From assembly GCA_040881785.1 (NCBI GenBank), contig JBBECO010000286.1:1-50052 (forward strand): 50,052 bases of DNA, in the 5' to 3' direction. The stretch comes from JACDCA01 sp040881785 (GTDB lineage: Bacteria > Acidobacteriota > Vicinamibacteria > Vicinamibacterales > 2-12-FULL-66-21). Below, one piece after another: positions 17,177 to 24,156 of this stretch. The position numbers and the translations under genes are program-made. The notes beneath the pieces are model-generated. The model was not told the DNA's origin, did not search any database, and saw only the letters and a program-made list of their open reading frames with translations. Each line of letters opens with the position of its first letter. Within the stretch, counting starts at the first letter, position 1.

Positions 17177-17703
17177 CAAGCGCCCCTCGCCGGCTGCAGC
17201 GGCGCCTTGGACCGCGTTCCGCGCGGCCTGAGGACGGCCATCGTGCCGGTCGCCACACTGCCCGATAGCAATACCTGCAACAGCAGATGCATCGCGTCCG
17301 GCGGCAGATGATTACCCCATCGGGGCAGGATTGGCGTCGAGTGAGCAAAGGCGCGAGCGTACACCTGGGACCAGCGGTCGGACGCTCCGAACAGATATGG
17401 TGGCCACCAGGTCCAGAGCTGCAGGCCCAGCCAGACGCTCGTGACCACGAGCGCGAGCCACATCGCCCAACGCCACTCCCGGCGCGCCCCCAACCAGAAC
17501 AGTGCCACGGGCAACAGAAACGCTCCCGTCCCAAGAATGTCGCTCGGAGAAAGAGCGCCGCGGCGCAGGAGCTCGAGGCCTGTCGGGCAGCAAGGCTGAT
17601 AGTTCCACCGTCCGAGCGGGACCCAGGAGATCAGCTGCATGTAGACGGCAAGACCGAGCTGCCACACAAGCGCCGCTCGGTACTCCCGCTTGGGCATCCA
17701 CAT
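17176..17703 (-). CDS. conserved-looking membrane protein of unknown function
   Basis: A 175-residue protein with about four transmembrane segments (ALVWQLGLAVYMQLI, ILGTGAFLLPVALFWLGA, WAMWLALVVTSVWLGLQL, AMHLLLQVLLSGSVATGTMAV) and a Trp-rich loop (LWTWWPPYLFG). No family is recognised. Its stop overlaps the GH3 start (TGATG), so it is the first gene of an operon with GH3 and GH29. It may help in sensing or uptake of the released sugar, but nothing in the sequence shows this. Confidence 0.7.
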   Translation of the reverse strand: MWMPKREYRAALVWQLGLAVYMQLISWVPLGRWNYQPCCPTGLELLRRGALSPSDILGTGAFLLPVALFWLGARREWRWAMWLALVVTSVWLGLQLWTWWPPYLFGASDRWSQVYARAFAHSTPILPRWGNHLPPDAMHLLLQVLLSGSVATGTMAVLRPRGTRSKAPLQPARGA

Positions 17704-17748
17704 GGCGACTCCATTACGGTTACGGTCGTCGGCGTGTCCTGCGAGCCG

Positions 17749-18075
17749 CTAGGCGCCGGGGGCTCGGTACGTGATTTTCTGGGCCTTGTGCAGCGCATCC
17801 ATCGTGTCGTCGACGCTCAAGAGGACCGTCGTCTCGAACGAACTGAGCGCACCACCGCCACTGATCGCGAGCGCGACCGCGGCCATGGAAACGTTGTCAG
17901 GGGCCTCCCACAAGTTGTAGCCGTCGTGCGTCCCGAAGGCATACCAGAACCCATGGAGCTTCCCACCGACCGACTCGATGTACGACTGAGCGGCCTTCCG
18001 GCGGTCTTCCGGTTTGGCGATCAGCCCCGCCCAGGCCTCCGGGGTATAGCTGAACCTTGACAGATAAAGCGGCAT
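17749..18075 (-). CDS. GYD domain-containing protein
   Basis: A 108-residue soluble protein that starts MPLYLSRFSYTPEAWAGLIA and has the signature FWYAFGTHDGYNLWEAPDN, matching the GYD family (PF08734) of small ferredoxin-like alpha/beta proteins. The function of this family is not established. The start at 18075 is preceded by gggaag, a fair ribosome site; longer frames upstream are arginine-rich and lack a ribosome site. Confidence 0.82.
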   Translation of the reverse strand: MPLYLSRFSYTPEAWAGLIAKPEDRRKAAQSYIESVGGKLHGFWYAFGTHDGYNLWEAPDNVSMAAVALAISGGGALSSFETTVLLSVDDTMDALHKAQKITYRAPGA

Positions 18076-18157
18076 CGTTCTTCCCTTTCGCTTGCTGACC
18101 CGAGTCGCCATTATGCGTGAAGGGTGACCCGAGCGGTGTCCGCCACGTCCGTTCGCG

Positions 18158-18601
18158 CTACGGCGACAGACGTTCAGCTCGAGATCGCGCGCCCAGCCAC
18201 ACCAGCAGGAGCAGCAGCACGAGCCAGACGAGCGTGCGAAAGCCCATAGCGGCCACGCTCTCGACCGCGACGCCCCATCCCCTGCTGTGGCCAAGAGTGA
18301 TCGCGCACAGCACAACGACGTTTACGACGAAGATGAGTGCCGCGGCCTTCCTGCCCAAAGGGAGGCTGCGCCACATGGCGAGACCCGCGGCGACATATGC
18401 GGCGCCCATCGCCGTGTTGTAGATCAACAGCGGGCGGAACACCCCGTACCCGGGATCTGCGCCGGCGAGCACGCGGCCGCCAGCCACAACCGTCGCGAGG
18501 CCGAAGACCACAGCTACGACTGCTGCCACGCGTTGGATGGTTGATGCGGAACTCACGGGTCCCCCGACCTGGGTTTGCGGCCTCTGAAGCACGAGCGGCA
18601 C
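18158..18601 (-). CDS. small membrane protein of unknown function
   Basis: A 147-residue product with four predicted transmembrane helices (VAAVVAVVFGLATVVAGG, NTAMGAAYVAAGLAMW, KAAALIFVVNVVVLCAI, MGFRTLVWLVLLLLLVWLG). No family is recognised. The true start may be GTG at 18556 (VSSASTIQRV), which has ggggga just upstream, giving 132 residues. It precedes the GYD gene by about 80 nt on the same strand. Confidence 0.65.
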   Translation of the reverse strand: MPLVLQRPQTQVGGPVSSASTIQRVAAVVAVVFGLATVVAGGRVLAGADPGYGVFRPLLIYNTAMGAAYVAAGLAMWRSLPLGRKAAALIFVVNVVVLCAITLGHSRGWGVAVESVAAMGFRTLVWLVLLLLLVWLGARSRAERLSP

Positions 18602-18663
18602 GGTTGTTGTGCGAGCATCGAGCTCGTTCCGGAACGAGTGGTTGACGCGCGGCAGCGGCCTGT

Positions 18664-18927
18664 TTAGGCCGCCACTTCCACTGTGGCGTAAAAATCAATC
18701 TCGCGCGGCGTCCGACGGGGCGTGATCGTGCGGTGGCTGGGTCGTGGAACTGGCAGTCCATCCTCTCGAAGTCCGCGTACGTGAAGCTCGATGGCTCGTT
18801 CGATCCTCCGCAACGTGCTGTCGATGGTCTTGCCCGTGGCAACGCAGCCAGGAAGATCTGGAACCGACGCACCCCAGTCGCTGTCTGGATCACGATTGAT
18901 ACGAACAAGGTATTGGATCGTTTTCAT
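18664..18927 (-). CDS. hicB: HicB-family antitoxin
   Basis: An 87-residue protein, MKTIQYLVRINRDPDSDWGASVPDLPGCVATGKTIDSTLRRIERAIELHVRGL..., with the HicB RNase H-like fold pattern (VPDLPGC.A.G.T...A...I..HV). HicB neutralises HicA and often represses the operon. Its ATG overlaps the stop of hicA (ATGA). The stop codon TAA lies inside a short hairpin (gcggcc/ggccgc). A longer frame reaching 19137 overlaps hicA completely and is not credible. Confidence 0.88.
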   Translation of the reverse strand: MKTIQYLVRINRDPDSDWGASVPDLPGCVATGKTIDSTLRRIERAIELHVRGLREDGLPVPRPSHRTITPRRTPREIDFYATVEVAA

Positions 18928-19121
18928 GACTTCCCCATCTTCAACCCAGCCTGCCGCTTCACCGATGCGAACGTGCCCTTTGGCATGTCGTCGCCAAGTC
19001 CACCACTGACGGTGACCCGGCCCGGCTTCGTCGGATGTGTGAACTGACGATGACTGCCTTCGGTGCTCACCAGCACCCAGCCCTCCAACTCGAGTAGCCG
19101 AATGACCGCGCGGACCTTCAC
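18924..19121 (-). CDS. hicA: HicA-family toxin (mRNA interferase)
   Basis: A 65-residue double-stranded-RNA-binding-fold toxin: MKVRAVIRLLELEGWVLVST, then GSHRQFTHP with the catalytic histidine, then GRVTVSGGLGDDMPKGTFASVKRQAGL. HicA cleaves mRNA. The start codon is GTG. The gene order hicA-hicB with a 4-nt overlap is the usual one. It begins 12 nt after a small ORF, so it may be read from the lipoprotein transcript, but its own promoter is also possible. Confidence 0.9.
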   Translation of the reverse strand: MKVRAVIRLLELEGWVLVSTEGSHRQFTHPTKPGRVTVSGGLGDDMPKGTFASVKRQAGLKMGKS

Positions 19122-19133
19122 GCGACGACGCTA

Positions 19134-19316
19134 TCACAGAGCCGCGATGACCTTACCTCGCCGGGGATCAGCGTGACGGACCGCGTGGATCGCATTCGTG
19201 TAGGCGAGGACGCCGGTGAGCAGGATGTATCGGCGACGACCACGTTTCCTGATGGCTGCCCATCTTGCCGCCCGCGCGTCAGACGCACCGGAGCCGCGGT
19301 CCACGAGGGTACTCAT
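19134..19316 (-). CDS. small protein with conserved-looking RW..IRKRG..RYIL..GVL motif
   Basis: A 60-residue ORF whose ATG overlaps the stop of the lipoprotein gene (ATGA). The middle reads ARWAAIRKRGRRRYILLTGV, a pattern seen in many short bacterial membrane proteins with a single hydrophobic stretch after a basic W/RG motif. The C-terminus is short and polar. Function unknown. Coupling to the upstream gene is the best evidence that it is real. Confidence 0.5.
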   Translation of the reverse strand: MSTLVDRGSGASDARAARWAAIRKRGRRRYILLTGVLAYTNAIHAVRHADPRRGKVIAAL

Positions 19317-19858
19317 CGACCCACGCCGGAGACAGCGATCACGATCGACAGACCTTTCTGGCCGGGGGCCAGCGCCGGCACGACGCTGAGCGTCAGGCGA
19401 CCGGGCGATCCATAGAGGCTGGTTCGGTCGCGCCGCAACGCGTCGATGCCGATGCCGGCAGCCGTCGCAACGGCGAGGAAGGTCAAGCGCTCTGGAACCT
19501 GCTTGTCATCGCACGTGGGCGGGTTTCCAGAACACCTGTTGTCCGGGAGGGCGGCGCCCAGGGCTCCGATCGCCGCGCCAATCGCCAGTCCATTCCAGAG
19601 TGGATCGCCATCGCGGCGCACGTGACGCACGTCCTTTGCATCGAAGGATCGCGATGCCTCTGCCACCATCACCGTCAGCGAGGTTGCAGACACCGCGGAC
19701 ACTCTGCCCCGTACCTCAGTCCCCCCGGTATCGGTCACTGCCACAGGAGTGCCAGGCCCGACCCGCTGTACCAGTTCCGGCCAGGACTGCGCAGGCTGCA
19801 CGTGCGCGCACGCGGAAATGAAGCCTGCAAATACAGCAACTATCGCGATGCGGCCCAT
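19313..19858 (-). CDS. putative lipoprotein of unknown function
   Basis: A 181-residue protein with a lipoprotein signal peptide MGRIAIVAVFAGFISAC (lipobox ISAC, Cys17). The middle has an SH3-like strand pattern (GTPVAVTDTGGTEVRGRVSAVSATSLTVMVAE) and a later glycine/alanine-rich hydrophobic stretch (WNGLAIGAAIGALGAAL) that may insert in a membrane. No family is recognised, although this layout is common in acidobacterial lipoproteins. It is followed by a coupled small ORF and then hicAB. It lies just beyond the end of the integron cassette. Confidence 0.7.
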   Translation of the reverse strand: MGRIAIVAVFAGFISACAHVQPAQSWPELVQRVGPGTPVAVTDTGGTEVRGRVSAVSATSLTVMVAEASRSFDAKDVRHVRRDGDPLWNGLAIGAAIGALGAALPDNRCSGNPPTCDDKQVPERLTFLAVATAAGIGIDALRRDRTSLYGSPGRLTLSVVPALAPGQKGLSIVIAVSGVGR

Positions 19859-19967
19859 GCTCTGAGATCCTCCGCCGTCCGTTGTAACTCGCGGGCATTT
19901 TCTATGACGCCAGAGTCCTGATTGTGGATTGAGGCTGACGCCAAAGAACTGCCGACGACCGTCGTCT

Positions 19968-20038
19968 GGCTAACGTTCGCGATGAGCCGCGGCGCTCTCG
20001 CTCGCATCGGCGCCGACAGCTCCATCGCGGTGTTAGCC
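19968..20038 (-). mobile_element. attC-like integron recombination site (distal)
   Basis: A 71-nt imperfect hairpin bounded by GGCTAAC (19968-19974) and GTTAGCC (20032-20038), with inner pairing cgcgatg/catcgcg and ggcgc/gcgcc. An extra C and a cg/aca mismatch fall on one arm, giving the asymmetry expected of an attC site read on the minus strand. The core triplet-plus-purine rule GTTRRRY has one mismatch (GTTAGCC). It starts 11 nt after the stop of the toxin gene, as expected at the end of a cassette. Confidence 0.6.
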
Positions 20039-20049
20039 TGCGTCTTGGG

Positions 20050-20370
20050 TCATAGCGAGTCCCGTCCTTGGCGCCACGTGGCAAAGTCGCGCGCGCCGTG
20101 CAAAAACGCCAAGACGAGGACCCGCTCGGGTTCGACCCGGTACATGAGTCGATATCGGAACACGAAGGTCTCACGGACCGCCGGATCGTTCGTTTCAGGA
20201 ACCACCCGTCCTCGCTCCGACAGTGTTGACAAGCTGGCGGCGGCCTCGAGGGCTGCTTCGAGCACATGCACGGCCGCCTGCTGAGAGTCCTGCGCGATGT
20301 AGGTGATGACTGCGTCGAGCGCGTCGCGGGCGGATTCAGCCCAGATTACTTCGCGGACCCGAGCAGCCAT
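20050..20370 (-). CDS. RelE/ParE-family toxin
   Basis: A 106-residue protein with the RelE/ParE pattern: MAARVREVIWAESARDALDAVITYIAQDSQQAAVHVLEAA, ERGRVVPETNDPAVRETFVFRYRLMYRVEPERVLVLAFLHGARDF. The family blocks translation or gyrase; which cannot be told from sequence. Its start overlaps the antitoxin gene by 25 nt. It is the last gene of an integron cassette on the minus strand, with the attC-like site 11 nt after the stop. Confidence 0.85.
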   Translation of the reverse strand: MAARVREVIWAESARDALDAVITYIAQDSQQAAVHVLEAALEAAASLSTLSERGRVVPETNDPAVRETFVFRYRLMYRVEPERVLVLAFLHGARDFATWRQGRDSL

Positions 20371-20543
20371 TTGCGACGCAATCCTGCGGCGACCTCGTCA
20401 TGCGAAATTACCCGGCCGGCCTTCGAATCAGCAAGCCCTTCACCGACGGTCTGTACGACGTACAGGTGGTACTGCACGTCATCGAGACTGCAATCGTCGG
20501 GCAATCGATCGAGCAGGGCGCGCACCGTTTCTTTGGTGGTCAT
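20346..20543 (-). CDS. antitoxin partner of RelE/ParE toxin
   Basis: A 65-residue protein: MTTKETVRALLDRLPDDCSL, DDVQYHLYVVQTVGEGLADSKAGRVISHDEVAAGLRRKW. This matches the common small antitoxins that precede RelE/ParE toxins (a helical N-terminus, then GL.....GR.ISHDEV). The upstream frame to 20744 has no ribosome site and is not credible; the chosen ATG has gatgagg before it and a TATACT -10 25 nt upstream. Confidence 0.8.
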   Translation of the reverse strand: MTTKETVRALLDRLPDDCSLDDVQYHLYVVQTVGEGLADSKAGRVISHDEVAAGLRRKWLLGSAK

Positions 20544-20567
20544 GTTGGCCTCATCGAGAATGAGACC

Positions 20568-20573
20568 AGTATA
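20568..20573 (-). promoter_or_regulatory. -10 hexamer TATACT of the toxin-antitoxin cassette
   Basis: On the minus strand TATACT lies 24 nt before the antitoxin ATG at 20543. There is no clear -35. The promoter would be inside the cassette, as is usual for toxin-antitoxin cassettes. From here to the attC site at 20769 (about 195 nt) nothing else is seen. Confidence 0.4.
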
Positions 20574-20768
20574 CGGCGGGTTCCGGTTGAGTGCCTCGGA
20601 CGCGGGTTTGTAACCTGTGTCGCGACAAGTCTTCCTCGGCGCGGTCGGCAGGTGCCGGGCTGTCGGGGCGACCTGGCCCAAGAGCTCGTTCCTGAATCCG
20701 GTTGACGCTCGATGGCCAGGCAGCCTCGCCGACATCCAGATCAATCTTCCGTCCTTGATCGTTCAGCA

Positions 20769-20867
20769 GCCTAACGTGCTGCGCTTCAGCCGCGAAGGCG
20801 CCGCCCGGACGCCCGCTTGGAGCCGCTGCGCTGAGGCGCCTTCGTCGGCTGCAACCGCGTGTTAGGC
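20769..20867 (-). mobile_element. attC integron recombination site (proximal)
   Basis: A 99-nt site bounded by GCCTAAC and GTTAGGC, both fitting the integron core rules RYYYAAC and GTTRRRY; the outer match extends to cagcctaac/gttaggctg. Inside, cagccg-cgaaggcgcc pairs with ggcgccttcg-t-cggctg, leaving a single unpaired T on one arm. That extrahelical base is the hallmark that sets attC orientation, and here points along the minus strand. The site begins 10 nt after the stop of the truncated integrase gene. Confidence 0.82.
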
Positions 20868-20877
20868 TGCGCCCTGC

Positions 20878-21252
20878 TCACCAAGGGATAGCGCTCCGGA
20901 TGCGTTCGACGTTCAGCACCTCCGAGTACAGAAAGATCACGGCGCTCAGCGCCTGGTTCTGCGTGGAGGCCGCCACACGAGCCTGCGTGGCCAGTGATGA
21001 CAGGAACGCCACCACCTCCGCCTCGCCCATCTCGCGCGGATGACGCCTGCCGTGAAAGCGGACGAACCGCCGGATCCAGCCGACGTACGTCTCCTCGGTC
21101 CGCGGCGAGTAGTGCTTGGCGCGCAGTCTGCTCCGGACGACGTCCATCAGACGCGGAGCCCGGTCGCCGTTCAGTTCCGGAGTCCTCACCGGGGACCCCG
21201 ATGCGATTTGCGCGCCGGAGAACAACTGGCGGATTACGGCGCAGGTTCCCAC
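20878..21252 (-). pseudogene. intI: integron integrase IntI, truncated to the N-terminal SAM-like domain
   Basis: A 124-codon frame with the integron-integrase N-terminal signature: LMDVVRSRLRAKHYSPRTEE, TYVGWIRRFVRFHGRRHP, AASTQNQALSAVIFLYSEVL. Full IntI proteins have about 320-340 residues and carry the catalytic R-H-R-Y residues in the C-terminal part, all absent here. The normal continuation (leucine-proline-tryptophan segment) is replaced by ERIRSAIPW and a stop, after which an attC site starts. It cannot recombine DNA. The start could also be ATG at 21147 (MDVVRS). Confidence 0.82.
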
Positions 21253-21373
21253 GGACCGGGCTCGAGGTACGCAGCCTCTACAACATCACACGTGCCGAAG
21301 GATGGCAGAATTTGACGCGGCGGGGTGTCCGGAAAGTTCACCCGAGCGTCCGCCCCGAGCGGTCAACGTCGCT

Positions 21374-21412
21374 CGCCCGGCCTGAAGGCCGGGCCTACAA
21401 GGCCGGGCCTAC
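21374..21412. repeat. palindromic repeat (GGCC variant) plus a half copy
   Basis: A full copy with core gcccggcctgaaggccgggc and ctac tail at 21374-21398 is followed by the half copy aaggccgggcctac. It differs from the main type by GGCC in place of GACC/GGTC, with both arms changed, so pairing is kept. It lies in the 267-nt gap upstream of the integrase remnant, which otherwise shows no gene. Confidence 0.85.
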
Positions 21413-21480
21413 GGCGTCCGGGCCCGATGAGGGCAAAGAGCTGGTGTCGTCCGAACGCTGAACGTGGCCGGTTGCCTCTC

Positions 21481-21510
21481 AATTCCCAATTCCCAATTCC
21501 CAATTCCCAA
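21481..21510. repeat. four tandem 7-mers (aattccc) after the topoisomerase gene
   Basis: Four exact copies of aattccc followed by aa end 8 nt before the stop codon position of the minus-strand topoisomerase gene. It is the same kind of short tandem run as at 364 and 42001. No function is evident. Confidence 0.85.
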
Positions 21511-21518
21511 CTTACGGC

Positions 21519-23900
21519 CTACTCTCCGAACGGCGTGGGCGCCTCGGGCAGCGGCTGGATCACGCGCGTGAACTGGCCGCGCTGCAGGAGCTCGCGCCCC
21601 TTGCCGCCGCGGCCGGTGACCTCGTACTTCGTCGTGCTGATGGTCTGCTCGGCGCCTCGCGAGGTCTCGACGATCATCAGGTCCCGGTCGCCGCTCGACG
21701 CGATGAACCCGAGGACGCGGTCCCCTTCGCCCAGCTTGATGAGGATGACGCCGCGGCCAGGCCCGCCAAGATAGTTCACCTCGTCGGCCTGCGTCAGCAT
21801 CGCACGCGCCTCGCGCGTCGCCGCAATGAGGATCTCCTTGCCGGTCGACCTCGCCACGCCGACGAACTCCGCCCCCTCCGGCACCCGCCCGTAGCGCCGG
21901 CCGGATCGCGTGCTCGGCTCGACGAACGGCTCGAGACTGAACCGCAGGCTGTAGCCGTCGCTCGACACCGCGACGGCATGGACCGGCGGCGCCTGCCCTT
22001 CCTTCCGCGTCGTGATGTCGCCGATGGCGCGCGCGTCGAGGCTGAACGCCGCGACGATCCGCTCCCCGTCCTTGAGCTTGAAGAACCGCTGGATCGGCTC
22101 CCCGTAGCCGGTCGACGCCGGGATGTCGATGATGCGCGCGGTGTACGCCACGCCGAAGTTGCTGAAGTAGACCACCGACGCCCGCGTGCTGCCGGGCAGC
22201 ACCGCCATCACCGTGTCCCCCTCGCGCACGCGCGTCGAGGCGACGTCCTTCACTTCCTTCTGCCGCTTCACCCAGCCGTCCCGCGACACGATGACGACGT
22301 TGTCTTCCTCGACAATGAAGTCCTCGGCGGTGTATTCGGACTCCCCTTCGTCGCTCGAGATCAGCGTCCGACGCGGATCGCCGTACTTCTTCTGGATCTC
22401 TTCGATCTCGACGCGGACGATGTCCCAGCGGCTGCCCTCGTCCTTGAGCAGCGTGTTGATCTGGCGCGTGCGTCGCCGCTTGTCCTCGAGCTCCTTGCGG
22501 ATCACGAGGATCTCGAGCCGCGCGAGCCGGTAGATCTTCAGCTCCAGGATCGCGTCGGTCTGATCGGCATCGAGGCCGAACCGCTTGATGATCTGCGCGG
22601 CGGCGTCCGCCTTGCCGTCGGACTTGCGGACGATCTTCAGGATCTCGTCGAGCGCGTCAAAGACCTTCTCGAAGCCTTCGAGGATGTGGACGCGCTTCTT
22701 CAGCGCCTCCAGCTCGTGCGTCAGACGCTTCGTCACGACCTCCAGCCGGAAGTGGAGGAAGTAGAACAGCATCTGGTGGAGATCCAGACGCTCCGGCCGT
22801 CCGACCTCCGGGTTGTTGTCGGTCGGCACCAGGCACGTCAGATTGACGACGAAGCTGGTCTGGAGCGGCGTGTGCTTGAAGAGGTACGCCATCACCATCT
22901 TCTCGTCGGAGTCCTTCTTCAGCTCGAGCGCGATGCGGACGTCTTCGGTCGAAATGTCCTTCACGTCGATGAGCGGCGGCAGCTTGCGGCTGAGCGCGAC
23001 GTCCGCGATCCGCTCGACGAGCGTGGACTTGTTGATCGTGTAGGGGATGCTCGTGATGTAGATCGTCTTGCTGGCGCGGCTGACCGGCCCTTCCTCCCAC
23101 GTCGCGCGCAGGCGAATCGCACCCGAGCCGGTCTTGTAGATCTCCTTCAGCTCCTCGGGCGAATTGAGCATCTGGCCGCCGGTCGGGAAGTCCGGCCCCT
23201 TGATGTAGCGCGCGAGCTGCACGCTCGAGAGGTCGGGGTTGCCCAGCAGCTTCACGAGCGCCGTGCAGACCTCGTTCAGATTGTGCGGCGGGATGTTCGT
23301 CGCCATGCCGACCGCGATGCCCGTCGCGCCGTTGATCAGCAGGTTCGGGATGCGAGAGGGCAGCACGACCGGTTCCGTCCGCGTGCCGTCGTAGTTCGGA
23401 CGGAAGTGCACGGTTGTCTGGTCGATCTCGGTGAGGATCTCGTCGCTGATCCGCGCGAGCCGGCACTCGGTGTAGCGCATCGCCGCCGCGCTGTCGCCGT
23501 CGAGCGACCCGAAGTTGCCGGAGCCGTCCACCAGGGGATATCGCAGCGAAAACGACTGCGCCATCCGCACGAGCGTTTCGTACAGCGCGGAATCCCCGTG
23601 CGGATGGTAGTTGCCCATCACGTCGCCGACGACCTTCGCGCACTTGCGGTGCTTGGCGTCGGCCGTCAGGTTCTGCTGCCACATCGTGTAGAGGATGCGC
23701 CGCTGCACGGGCTTGAGCCCGTCGCGGACGTCCGGCAGCGCGCGCGAGGTGATGACCGACAGCGCGTAATTGAGGTACCGGGTCTGAGCGGCCTCGTGCA
23801 GCGCCACCGCCTCGGTGCCGCCGCCGGGTCCACGCGTATCTACTGTCGTATCTCCGCCGTCATCATCGAAGAGCGAGGCGGACTTCTTCCGTTTGGCCAT
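21519..23900 (-). CDS. DNA topoisomerase IV / gyrase subunit A
   Basis: A 793-residue type IIA topoisomerase A subunit, which cuts and rejoins DNA. After a short charged N-terminus come TRYLNYALSVITSRALPDVRDGLKPVQRRILY, the quinolone-pocket region VGDVMGNYHPHGDSALYETLVRMAQ (Ser and Glu at the two resistance positions), and the catalytic tyrosine in AAAMRYTECRLA (about residue 142). A coiled-coil part (residues 370-480) and a C-terminal beta-pinwheel follow. The last blade has EVTGRGGKGRELLQ, resembling the GyrA box QRRGGKG, but the short pinwheel and N-terminal extension also suit ParC. A and B subunits are not paired in this window, so gyrA or parC cannot be decided. Confidence 0.92.
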   Translation of the reverse strand: MAKRKKSASLFDDDGGDTTVDTRGPGGGTEAVALHEAAQTRYLNYALSVITSRALPDVRDGLKPVQRRILYTMWQQNLTADAKHRKCAKVVGDVMGNYHPHGDSALYETLVRMAQSFSLRYPLVDGSGNFGSLDGDSAAAMRYTECRLARISDEILTEIDQTTVHFRPNYDGTRTEPVVLPSRIPNLLINGATGIAVGMATNIPPHNLNEVCTALVKLLGNPDLSSVQLARYIKGPDFPTGGQMLNSPEELKEIYKTGSGAIRLRATWEEGPVSRASKTIYITSIPYTINKSTLVERIADVALSRKLPPLIDVKDISTEDVRIALELKKDSDEKMVMAYLFKHTPLQTSFVVNLTCLVPTDNNPEVGRPERLDLHQMLFYFLHFRLEVVTKRLTHELEALKKRVHILEGFEKVFDALDEILKIVRKSDGKADAAAQIIKRFGLDADQTDAILELKIYRLARLEILVIRKELEDKRRRTRQINTLLKDEGSRWDIVRVEIEEIQKKYGDPRRTLISSDEGESEYTAEDFIVEEDNVVIVSRDGWVKRQKEVKDVASTRVREGDTVMAVLPGSTRASVVYFSNFGVAYTARIIDIPASTGYGEPIQRFFKLKDGERIVAAFSLDARAIGDITTRKEGQAPPVHAVAVSSDGYSLRFSLEPFVEPSTRSGRRYGRVPEGAEFVGVARSTGKEILIAATREARAMLTQADEVNYLGGPGRGVILIKLGEGDRVLGFIASSGDRDLMIVETSRGAEQTISTTKYEVTGRGGKGRELLQRGQFTRVIQPLPEAPTPFGE

Positions 23901-23953
23901 ATGGGAGATACCGACGATACCAGATGCGGGCGTAGATGGAGGAGCCGGAGGGC

Positions 23954-24129
23954 ACGGAGTTCTTCACAACGGAGCAACGGAGCAACGGAGACACGAACGG
24001 CGCTTTCAACCTCACGGGCTGGCGGGCGACGCGCGTGAACCCAACCCCAGTTTGTTCTCCTCCGTTCGTCCCTCCGTTTTCCCTCCGTTCCTCCGTTGTG
24101 AGAGACTCCGTTCCCTCCGTAACCTCCGA
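23954..24129. repeat. low-complexity inverted repeat cluster (cggag / ctccg)
   Basis: The gap between the topoisomerase and PhzF starts contains acggagcaacggagcaacgg on one side and many ctccgtt units on the other (tccgttcgtccctccgtttt and onward). The two halves are roughly complementary, with about 60 nt between them. No gene is seen in this 256-nt gap. Confidence 0.75.
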
Positions 24130-24144
24130 GACAGGCAGCGGCAG

Positions 24145-24150
24145 TAGAAT
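24145..24150 (+). promoter_or_regulatory. -10 hexamer TAGAAT six bases before the PhzF start
   Basis: TAGAAT is followed by tccccg and then ATG at 24157. With normal spacing transcription would start at the A of ATG, so a leaderless mRNA is expected if this is the promoter. No Shine-Dalgarno is present. Confidence 0.45.
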
Positions 24151-24156
24151 TCCCCG

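Noticed and set aside
19968..20038. ordinary intrinsic terminator
   Set aside because: No T-run follows; the 71-nt length, core-like ends and asymmetric mismatches fit an attC site better.
19922..20284. plus-strand open frame across attC and toxin region
   Set aside because: It runs through the attC hairpin and antisense to the RelE/ParE toxin, with no family motif.
21481..21510. origin-type iterons or CRISPR-like repeats
   Set aside because: Only four 7-mers, no DnaA boxes or replication genes; similar runs with other units occur elsewhere after genes.
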